The notes under the pieces: model-generated | The model's database searches: none | What the model was told of the DNA's origin: nothing | Seen by the model: only the letters and a program-made list of their open reading frames with translations | Assembly: GCA_013696065.1 (NCBI GenBank) | Contig: JACCZJ010000085.1 | Span: forward strand, 1-7,229 | Length of the DNA: 7,229 nt | Source: Nocardioidaceae bacterium | GTDB taxonomy: Bacteria > Actinomycetota > Actinomycetes > Propionibacteriales > Nocardioidaceae | Reading direction: 5' to 3' | Shown: positions 1 through 5,225 of the stretch, in pieces | How positions within the stretch are numbered: the first letter of the stretch is position 1 | Layout of the letters: each line of letters opens with the position of its first letter | Position numbers and translations under genes: made by a program

Positions 1-687
1 CCCGCCGTGGTAGCGGTGCATGGCGGCGTAGTCCATGTATTGTGCGATGCCGAGGTCTCCCATGAGTTTGTACTGGCTTTCGGTCCCCTCCACTGCCTGC
101 AACGACGGCCCGACGACCTTGACGTGAGACAGCCGCGAGTCACCTTTCACCGTTTGCCAGATGAGCCTCTGCTTCGAGAGGGTCCGCTGAGGCCAGTCAG
201 ACGCAGGGCGACTCCCGTCGCGCTCGTGGTTTGGTTCGTTGACACCCTCGACGTACAGGCAGATATCCGAGGCATACTGAGCAATATGCTTGATCCGGGC
301 GATCAACCCCTGATCCGACAGTCCCCAGTCATCGGGGCAGACCGCCATACCCCACTTGATGCCATGGCTCCGGGCCGCCTTGATGGTTGTCGGCGTCGCC
401 GCGAGGTCGTGCACATACATGCCGCGCAGGTATGACGCGCCAGTGCTAGCGAGGGCAGCCATCCACTGGCTCGTGTACTTGTAGCCAGTTTTTCCAAAGT
501 TCGGGTGGGAGCAAACGCCGAACGCCTCGTAGACCTTGTGAGACGAGAGGGGTCTGACGGTCGGCAGTACAGCAGCCGATGCGGAATTCACCCCGACAAG
601 ACCGGGCGCGGCGGCAGCAGAAGCTCCCGCGAGCCCGGCGGCAATAAAGTGGCGACGAGAGACGGGAGGAAGGTTGAATTCAGGCAC
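1..687 (-). CDS. Tat-exported glycoside-hydrolase-like protein, C-terminus cut by window edge
   Basis: The frame stays open to position 1, so only the first 229 codons are present. The N-terminus carries a twin-arginine signal: SRRHF at about residues 10-14, then an Ala/Gly-rich hydrophobic stretch and a likely signal-peptidase site after an S-A-S-A run near residue 45. The mature part reads like a TIM-barrel glycosidase: an EGVNEPN motif near residue 145 resembles the strand-4 acid/base Glu (N-E-P) of clan GH-A, and a later YAAMHRYHGG segment resembles a substrate-binding strand. Fold and family are inferred and the substrate is unknown. I chose GTG at 687 because it places the Arg pair about ten residues in and lies 8 bases below a TATCGT box. 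An in-frame ATG at 774 adds 29 residues but has no Shine-Dalgarno sequence. The gene points away from the plus-strand gene at 1114 and shares the GlxR-like site between them. Confidence 0.7.
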   Translation of the reverse strand, partial: MPEFNLPPVSRRHFIAAGLAGASAAAAPGLVGVNSASAAVLPTVRPLSSHKVYEAFGVCSHPNFGKTGYKYTSQWMAALASTGASYLRGMYVHDLAATPTTIKAARSHGIKWGMAVCPDDWGLSDQGLIARIKHIAQYASDICLYVEGVNEPNHERDGSRPASDWPQRTLSKQRLIWQTVKGDSRLSHVKVVGPSLQAVEGTESQYKLMGDLGIAQYMDYAAMHRYHGG

Positions 688-695
688 GGGCGCAG

Positions 696-701
696 ACGAT
701 A
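696..701 (-). promoter_or_regulatory. candidate -10 box for a leaderless glycosidase-like gene
   Basis: TATCGT matches the actinobacterial TANNNT form and ends 8 bases before the GTG at 687, which would put the transcript start at or next to the start codon. No good -35 is visible (GTGCAG at about 17 bases). A GAAAGG at 708-703 is 15 bases from the GTG, too far to be a convincing ribosome site, so leaderless initiation is the better explanation. Tentative. Confidence 0.3.
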
Positions 702-852
702 GCCTTTCAATCCCACGGCTGCACCCCACCGGCAACAACAATCCGTAACAAAGCTTGGGCGAAAAGTCCGACATGACGGCGGTGTCGAAACAGTGAGTGA
801 AGAATTGGTACTTCTGTGCTGACGAAAGACCCTGTTTGCGGCCTCCCACGTA

Positions 853-868
853 CGTGACCTAGATCACG
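853..868. promoter_or_regulatory. CRP/GlxR-type operator palindrome
   Basis: CGTGACCTAGATCACG contains GTGA-N6-TCAC, the core of the CRP-family site, and matches the corynebacterial/mycobacterial GlxR/CRP form TGTGA-NNTANNT-CACA except for the outermost base of each arm. The central CTAG is itself symmetric. The site is centred about 173 bases upstream of the glycosidase GTG and about 253 bases upstream of the phosphatase GTG. It could act on either gene; control of a secreted carbohydrate enzyme by a cAMP-responsive regulator would be logical. The match is seen directly; the regulator and target are inferred. Confidence 0.6.
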
Positions 869-1113
869 AAAGACATTTGCTGTTCCTGAGAGTGGGAAAC
901 CGAGAGTGCCCGCCAATATACGGGTTTGAGGGGACTAAGTACCGCAACCAGGTGATAGGGGGATAGGCGTGATCGTGATTCGACACAGCATCAGTAATCT
1001 GGCATTCATGGGCCAGCCGAACTTCGCGATTGCGCGGCAGGCACAGCATGACTGACGGGCGCAGCTTGACTGCCTGCGCCGGCCACGTCGCTGACCCGTG
1101 CGGGAGTGATGTC

Positions 1114-2199
1114 GTGTTCAGCATTCTCTTCGTGTGCACAGCCAATATCTGTCGCTCACCGATGGCCGAGCACCTTCTGCGGGACTCGCTCGCAGGCGTC
1201 CTCGACACTGAAGGCTCAAACGGCTTTTCGGTCGGCAGCGCGGGCGTCCGGGGCTGGGATGGCGCCCCGATGGACCCACCTGCTGCGGCGGAGCTCCGGC
1301 GACTCGGAGGGGACCCGAGCGGTTTCCTGGCCCGCGTATTCACATCTGCGCTCGTCGAAAGCGCTGACCTCATTTTGACGGCGACAACGGACCACCGCCG
1401 ACTCGTCCTGGGTGGCGGCCGACCTTGGCATCCCGATAGGAACACTGCGCAGCCGGATCTTTTATGGGCTGAAGTCGCTGCGCGTGGCAATGGAAGAGAT
1501 GGGAGAAACCCCGTGACACCGGAAGAACACCGCACGCTGCGCGAGATGCTCGGCGCCTTCTCCCTGGGCCACCTCTCAGCCGCTGAGCGCGCATCCGTCC
1601 AGGCCCACCTCGACGGTTGCTCCGACTGCCAGCGCGACCTCGCCGAGATTGCGCCCCTCGCTTCCGCATTGAAGTTCGTCGACGCCAACCGCGTGTCCGA
1701 AATAGCCACCCCGGTCCCCGACCTCGGCCAACGCATCCTCGCCGCCGTTGCCGTCGAGAGGGCACAGCGAGACCGCCAGGCCCGGCGCCGGTACGTCCTC
1801 GTCGCCGCAGCCGCCGTACTAGCCGTCTTGGCGATCGGCGGCATCGGTGTTGCTATCGGCGAGCAGATTGCAGAAGCTCCCGTGGCGACCGCACCAGTGG
1901 TGCCTATTGAGTCGGTGGACGTCACGTCTGAACTGGTCGGGACCCAGGCAAGTGCGGGCATCATCGCGCACACGTGGGGCATCGAGATCAAGCTACAGGC
2001 GGTCGGCCTACAGCCGGGGATGCCGTACTCGGTGGTGGTCACCACAGGGGACGGGCCACGCCGTTCAGCTGGAGGGTTCGTCGGAACCGGCGACAACGTC
2101 ATGAACTGCAACCTCAACGCCGACGTCCTCCGTCCTGACGCCACCGGATTCACAGTCTTCGACGAGACAGGACAACCAGTGCTGTCAGCCGACCTGTAA
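1114..2199 (+). CDS. LMW protein tyrosine phosphatase fragment joined in frame to an anti-sigma factor (possible chimera)
   Basis: The open frame has 361 codons. Residues 1-99 are the front of a low-molecular-weight protein tyrosine phosphatase: a short hydrophobic strand leads into the P-loop C8-T-A-N-I-C-R14-S15 (C-X5-R-S, catalytic Cys8), followed by VGSAG, GAPMDP and ADLILTAT motifs typical of the family. The homology stops near residue 99 (base 1410). The rest of the phosphatase, including the usual C-terminal Asp-Pro catalytic acid region, is absent. Residues ~100-133 are unmatched and are read out of frame over a sigma-factor remnant. Residues 134-361 equal the anti-sigma factor listed separately. 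GTG 1114 is chosen because GGGAG at 1102-1106 sits 7 bases upstream and the protein then begins directly at the first beta strand. TTG 1030 and ATG 1048 only add an unconserved tail. The product may be a real fusion, a decaying gene or an assembly join. With its catalytic acid missing, the phosphatase part is probably inactive. Confidence 0.55.
   Translation: MFSILFVCTANICRSPMAEHLLRDSLAGVLDTEGSNGFSVGSAGVRGWDGAPMDPPAAAELRRLGGDPSGFLARVFTSALVESADLILTATTDHRRLVLGGGRPWHPDRNTAQPDLLWAEVAARGNGRDGRNPVTPEEHRTLREMLGAFSLGHLSAAERASVQAHLDGCSDCQRDLAEIAPLASALKFVDANRVSEIATPVPDLGQRILAAVAVERAQRDRQARRRYVLVAAAAVLAVLAIGGIGVAIGEQIAEAPVATAPVVPIESVDVTSELVGTQASAGIIAHTWGIEIKLQAVGLQPGMPYSVVVTTGDGPRRSAGGFVGTGDNVMNCNLNADVLRPDATGFTVFDETGQPVLSADL
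1412..1516 (+). pseudogene. remnant of an ECF sigma factor gene (C-terminal end of region 4)
   Basis: Read in a different frame from the surrounding open frame, these 34 codons plus TGA look like the end of an ECF sigma factor. VAADLGIPIGTLRSR followed by a YGLKSLR helix is the region-4.2 helix-turn-helix, and the acidic EEMGETP tail resembles ECF sigma factors that pair with zinc anti-sigma factors. Nothing sigma-like precedes it: this frame has a stop at 1376-1378, and regions 2 and most of 4 are missing. The TGA (1514-1516) overlaps the anti-sigma GTG (1513) as GTGA, the classic coupled sigma/anti-sigma arrangement. The fragment therefore marks the original upstream partner of the anti-sigma gene, lost by deletion or by misassembly. 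It could not work as a sigma factor. Confidence 0.65.
1513..2199 (+). CDS. zinc-binding transmembrane anti-sigma factor (zf-HC2 / RskA-like)
   Basis: A 228-residue single-pass membrane protein, expected to hold an ECF sigma factor inactive at the inner face of the membrane. Residues 1-60 form the cytoplasmic ZAS domain, with H32-x3-C36-x2-C39 and a leading helix (LREMLGAFSLGHLSAAE) typical of zf-HC2 proteins. An Arg-rich stretch (86-93) precedes one membrane helix at about 94-116. The remainder (117-228) is an exported beta-rich domain resembling the RskA C-terminal region. Its own start is well supported: GGGAG at 1501-1505 lies 7 bases before GTG 1513, and the GTGA overlap with the sigma remnant is the usual coupling. 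The same frame also continues upstream into a phosphatase fragment, so a longer fused product is possible. The cognate sigma gene is truncated here, so the protein may be an orphan, act on a sigma factor encoded elsewhere, or be decaying. Confidence 0.85.
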   Translation: MTPEEHRTLREMLGAFSLGHLSAAERASVQAHLDGCSDCQRDLAEIAPLASALKFVDANRVSEIATPVPDLGQRILAAVAVERAQRDRQARRRYVLVAAAAVLAVLAIGGIGVAIGEQIAEAPVATAPVVPIESVDVTSELVGTQASAGIIAHTWGIEIKLQAVGLQPGMPYSVVVTTGDGPRRSAGGFVGTGDNVMNCNLNADVLRPDATGFTVFDETGQPVLSADL

Positions 2200-2238
2200 T
2201 CAACGAGCAGCACAGGCGACGGTGGCACGTCGCGGGGT

Positions 2239-2244
2239 TACGCT
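2239..2244 (+). promoter_or_regulatory. -10 box placed for leaderless DUF2277 mRNA
   Basis: TACGCT fits TANNNT and is followed by exactly 6 bases before ATG 2251, so transcription would begin at or beside the A of the start codon. The G run just before the ATG is too close to serve as a ribosome site. No good -35 is seen at 17-18 bases. Confidence 0.5.
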
Positions 2245-2250
2245 GTGGGG

Positions 2251-2535
2251 ATGTGCCGCAACATCAGGACTCTCCACAACTTCGAGCCACCTGCGACGGC
2301 AGACGAGGTCAGAGCCGCCGCCACGCAATACGTCCGCAAGATCGCCGGTACGACGAAGCCGTCGGCCGCCAACCAGCCGGTCTTCGACGAAGCCATCGAA
2401 GCGGTGGTCGCCGCCACTCGACAGCTACTTGACGGGCTCGTTACCCATGCTGCGCCGCGCGATCGTGAGGTCGAGGCGACCAAGGCACGAGCCCGCAGCG
2501 AGTTGCGATTCGGCGTAGCTCACGCCGACGGATAG
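2251..2535 (+). CDS. DUF2277 family protein
   Basis: A 94-residue soluble protein matching DUF2277 over its whole length. It opens with the characteristic MCRNIRTLHNFEPPAT block. The middle has a Tyr/Lys-rich helix (TQYVRKIAGTTKPS) and a helix with AIEAVVAATRQLLDGL, and the end has a conserved PPRDRE-type block (here APRDREVEATKARARSE). No catalytic motif is evident and the family's function is unknown. ATG 2251 is chosen over an in-frame GTG at 2245 because family members start with MCRNI and the -10 box places the transcript start there. The last 16 bases overlap the 3' end of the convergent iron-transport ATPase gene. The gene is probably a single-gene transcript unrelated to its neighbours. 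Confidence 0.85.
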   Translation: MCRNIRTLHNFEPPATADEVRAAATQYVRKIAGTTKPSAANQPVFDEAIEAVVAATRQLLDGLVTHAAPRDREVEATKARARSELRFGVAHADG

Positions 2536-3602
2536 ACGGCTACCGAGCCGCGCACACCCACCTGCACGTGCTCACCGACCGCAGGCACCCGGCTGGGACC
2601 CATGATCCGAGCAGCCAGACCCAGACCCCCAGCGCCAGCCGCGGCCGGGATCAGGCCGATCAAACCGTCGTGACCGAAGTACGCCGTCGAAACCACCTTG
2701 CACTTGACTCCAGACGCCACGTCGAGTTCCAACTGCTCAGGACGCAGCAACACCAAGACATCTGGCGGCTGGCCGGGAGCCGCAGCCGGGCTCCGGTGCC
2801 CAACCTCCAACCACCCCAGCGCGGTCGAGACTCGCCCCTCGGTGAGACGTCCCGGCAACACCATGGCCTCACCCAGCGATCGGGCCACGTTGAGGTCGAC
2901 CGGCTCTTCGTAAATCTGTCGGGGCGGCGCCATCTGCACAACCTGCCCGTCTTGGAGGATCGCCACCTGGTCGGCCATCGACAAGGCCTCATCCTGGTCG
3001 TGCGTCACCAGCACTGCTGTTGCTCCCTCCGCGTGGATGGCGTCGCGCACATCGGCACGCAGCGACGAGCGAAGCGTCGAGTCGAGAGCCGCGAAGGGCT
3101 CGTCCAACAGCAGCAGGCGCGGTCGTGGGGCCAGCGCCCGCGCCACGGCGACTCGCTGCTGCTGCCCCCCTGAGAGCTCATGCGGCATACGACGACCGAG
3201 GCCGCCCAAGCCCACCAGCTCCAGCAGCTCGTCGACTCGGCGGTGGGAAGCACGTCCCCTGTCGAGGCCGTAGCCGATGTTGCGGGCCACCGACAGGTGT
3301 GGGAACAGCGCACCGGTCTGGGCGACGATCCCGACCTTGCGATGCTCGGGCTGGACGAACACCCGGGGAGCGTCGACGAAGCTGCCGCCCAGGGCAACCG
3401 TGCCGGCGTCGGCGTGGTCAAAGCCCGCGACGGTGCGCAACAGTGTGGTCTTGCCGCATCCACTCGGACCGAGCACGGCGACCAGGTCGCTCTGGCAGAC
3501 GTCGAGGTCGAGACCGCGAAGCACCGGGGCGTCGTAGGAGCGATGGAGTCCCCTGACCTGCAAGGCGAGGCCTTGCTCTGTGGCGGGTTTCGGGTCGGTC
3601 AC
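2520..3602 (-). CDS. fbpC: ferric iron ABC transporter ATP-binding protein (FbpC-like)
   Basis: A 360-residue cytoplasmic ATPase that would power Fe(III) import through the adjacent permease. The nucleotide-binding motifs are all intact: Walker A GPSGCGKT (45-52), Q-loop Gln95 in VAQTGALF, signature LSGGQQQR (143-150), Walker B LLLLDE (163-168) and H-loop His201 in VTHDQDEAL. The C-terminal ~130 residues are a TOBE-type regulatory domain (LVLLRPEQLEL region), as in FbpC/PotA/CysA-type importers. Length is normal for the family. GTG 3602 is chosen because it overlaps the permease stop as GTGA, implying translational coupling. The frame runs open far upstream, but that part is antisense-like composition over the permease gene. 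Substrate is inferred from the FbpA-like partner and the IdeR-type box rather than from the ATPase. Third gene of the operon. Confidence 0.9.
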   Translation of the reverse strand: MTDPKPATEQGLALQVRGLHRSYDAPVLRGLDLDVCQSDLVAVLGPSGCGKTTLLRTVAGFDHADAGTVALGGSFVDAPRVFVQPEHRKVGIVAQTGALFPHLSVARNIGYGLDRGRASHRRVDELLELVGLGGLGRRMPHELSGGQQQRVAVARALAPRPRLLLLDEPFAALDSTLRSSLRADVRDAIHAEGATAVLVTHDQDEALSMADQVAILQDGQVVQMAPPRQIYEEPVDLNVARSLGEAMVLPGRLTEGRVSTALGWLEVGHRSPAAAPGQPPDVLVLLRPEQLELDVASGVKCKVVSTAYFGHDGLIGLIPAAAGAGGLGLAARIMGPSRVPAVGEHVQVGVRGSVAVYPSA

Positions 3603-5218
3603 TGGGTAGCTTCTAACGTGCTCGTCGAGCGGGACCATCGGCTGATGGCAAGGGTGGGGATGGCCGCGACCAGGACTATCGCGGCGGCATAGGGGGCGGC
3701 TTCGGCGAATCGCCCGACGCTGGTGGCGGTCCAAAGCTGGGTGGCCAGCGTGTCTGCGCCGGTCGGTCGCAGCAAGATCGTGGCGGGCAGCTCTTTGACG
3801 GTGGCGAGCATGACCAAGGCGGTGCCGGCGCCGATGCCGGGCAGGGCGAGCGGGAGGGTGATCCGCCGCATTGCCGTACGCGCTGAATCGCCCAGGGACC
3901 GGGCTGCTTCTTCGAGCCCCGGGCTGCTCTGCGCGACCGATGCTCGGATCGCTCCCACGGCAAGTGGCAGGAAGAGCACGACGTAGGCGATGATCAGCAT
4001 CGGCGTCTGCTGGTAGATCGGGTTGGCGAGCCGGATGCCGAAGAACACCAGCGACAACGCGATCACGAGCCCGGGCAACGAATGCACCACCCAGGTGACT
4101 TGTTCGATCAATCCGGAAAGCCAAGACCGGTGGCGCGCGGCCAACACCCCCAGCGGTATGGCGAAGAACGCGCACGCCACACCGGCATACAGAGCAAAAC
4201 GCAGCGAGGTCCAGCCTGCGGTGATGACCTCGTCCCAGACCGCCGACGAGCTGCCCTTGGCCGACCAGTAGACGGTCGCCATCGCCGGCACCGCCAAGGC
4301 GAGAGCGGCAAGCGTAAGGGGCAGTGCGACGGCGAGCCAGCGCCATGCCCGCAGCCGCAGCACGACCGGTCGTCGAGATGGGGCATTCCCGAAGTAACGA
4401 CCCCTCCCCCGCGTGCGGTATTCGGCAAAGACAATCAGCGCCGTCACGGCCGCCAAGAGGCACCCGTAGACAGCCGCGGGAGTGCGATCGAAGCTGGCGC
4501 GATAGGACGTGTAGATGCCGCGGGTGACCGTGTCGTAGCGCAGCAGGCTGACGGCGCCGAACTCGCTCAGGGTGTACGTCGCCACCAGCAACGCGCCGCT
4601 GGTTGCAGCGAAGCGCAGCTGTGGAAGCTGCACACGCACAAACGTCCCGAGAGCGCTCAGGCCTTGAGAACGGGAGACCTCTTCCAGTGCCGGATCGATG
4701 CGCTGCAGCGCCGCCGCAACAGGCAGATAGACGTAGGGATAGCTGCACAGCGTCAGCACCATGGCCGCCGCCCAGAAGCCCTCGAAGCCAGGGTCGACCG
4801 CGAGCCAAGAAAAGGCCGCCACGTAGGACGGAACCGCCAAAGGCAGGGCCGCCACGACAGCCCAGGTACGCCGAAAGGGCAGGTCTGTACGCACGATCAG
4901 CCAAGCCAGCGCCACGCCAACCACAATGCACGCCAACGTCACAGTGGCCGCCAGCAGCAGGCTGCGTCCGAGGAGCTCAAGCGTTCGTTGCCGCCCTAAC
5001 AGATCCGTGACGACGGGCCATCCTTGCTCGGTGGCGCGTCGCGCGAGGTAACCCAGTGGCAGCAGGGTGAGCCCGGCGGCTGCCAGGGACGGCACCAGCA
5101 GCAGCAACGGCAGCTTGCCGACCGACGAGCGGCGCGACCGGGTCGAATCCGAGCGCGCCTCAACCCCAGACGGGTCCTCGGGGACTGTCTGTGATTGGCG
5201 GGTGTCGGTGGCGATCAG
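3599..5218 (-). CDS. fbpB: ferric iron ABC transporter permease, two fused membrane halves (FbpB-like)
   Basis: The membrane channel for Fe(III) uptake, made of two homologous six-helix halves in one chain. Each half carries an EAA coupling loop for the ATPase: EEVSRSQGL with a following L-P, and EEAARSLGD followed by a TLPLALPG-like stretch (about residues 142 and 399 counted from TTG 5107). Length, 502 to 539 residues, is normal for AfuB/FbpB. The start is uncertain. The first standard start codon is TTG 5107, which has no ribosome site and lies at the beginning of the first membrane helix. The frame is open back to 5230 with no ATG or GTG. CTG 5218 has GAGG at 5227-5224, 5 bases upstream, and the extra 37 residues supply an Arg/Lys-rich cytoplasmic tail (TRSRRSSVGK) expected before helix 1. 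I therefore use CTG 5218 and regard 5107 as the fallback. From CTG the gap to the fbpA stop is 7 bases. Second gene of the operon. Confidence 0.85.
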   Translation of the reverse strand: MIATDTRQSQTVPEDPSGVEARSDSTRSRRSSVGKLPLLLLVPSLAAAGLTLLPLGYLARRATEQGWPVVTDLLGRQRTLELLGRSLLLAATVTLACIVVGVALAWLIVRTDLPFRRTWAVVAALPLAVPSYVAAFSWLAVDPGFEGFWAAAMVLTLCSYPYVYLPVAAALQRIDPALEEVSRSQGLSALGTFVRVQLPQLRFAATSGALLVATYTLSEFGAVSLLRYDTVTRGIYTSYRASFDRTPAAVYGCLLAAVTALIVFAEYRTRGRGRYFGNAPSRRPVVLRLRAWRWLAVALPLTLAALALAVPAMATVYWSAKGSSSAVWDEVITAGWTSLRFALYAGVACAFFAIPLGVLAARHRSWLSGLIEQVTWVVHSLPGLVIALSLVFFGIRLANPIYQQTPMLIIAYVVLFLPLAVGAIRASVAQSSPGLEEAARSLGDSARTAMRRITLPLALPGIGAGTALVMLATVKELPATILLRPTGADTLATQLWTATSVGRFAEAAPYAAAIVLVAAIPTLAISRWSRSTSTLEATQ

Positions 5219-5225
5219 GGCAACC

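Larger units (their letters stand above)
688..1113. other. non-coding divergent intergenic stretch, 426 bases
   Basis: This lies between the divergent glycosidase-like gene and the phosphatase/anti-sigma frame. It holds one strong site, the CRP/GlxR-type palindrome at 853-868, and a short 28-codon frame (969-1055) with a G-rich ribosome-site-like run in front. Longer frames crossing it on both strands show no domain or motif I recognise. I found no convincing -35/-10 pair for the rightward gene and no tRNA, terminator or repeat array. Confidence 0.5.

Noticed and set aside
7..435. 142-codon plus-strand frame at the left edge
   Set aside because: The opposite strand carries the NEPN-containing, Tat-signalled protein. 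The plus-strand frame has no motif and is explained as its shadow.
707..916. 69-codon minus-strand frame upstream of the glycosidase-like gene
   Set aside because: It spans the CRP/GlxR-type palindrome and intergenic DNA and shows no motif and no ribosome site.
917..959. TATACG / TTGAGG elements as a promoter for the phosphatase frame
   Set aside because: No pairing of -35-like and -10-like hexamers at 16-19 base spacing could be found, so no promoter is called.
2193..2216. CCTGT ... ACAGG arms after the anti-sigma stop codon as a terminator
   Set aside because: Only 5-base arms with a 14-base loop and no T run, which is too weak for an intrinsic terminator.
864..2228. 454-codon minus-strand open frame antisense to the whole phosphatase/anti-sigma region
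   Set aside because: It is a composition shadow of high-GC coding on the plus strand: rich in Ser/Arg/Ala/Pro, with no domain, while the plus strand has clear motifs.
3603..4931. Upstream extension of the ATPase frame over the permease gene
   Set aside because: The extension is Arg/Gly/His-rich shadow sequence over a clear 12-helix permease. The ATPase family match begins just after GTG 3602.
4082..4999. 305-codon plus-strand frame opposite the permease
   Set aside because: Arg/Gln/Gly-rich, no recognisable motif, and wholly antisense to a well-supported membrane protein gene.
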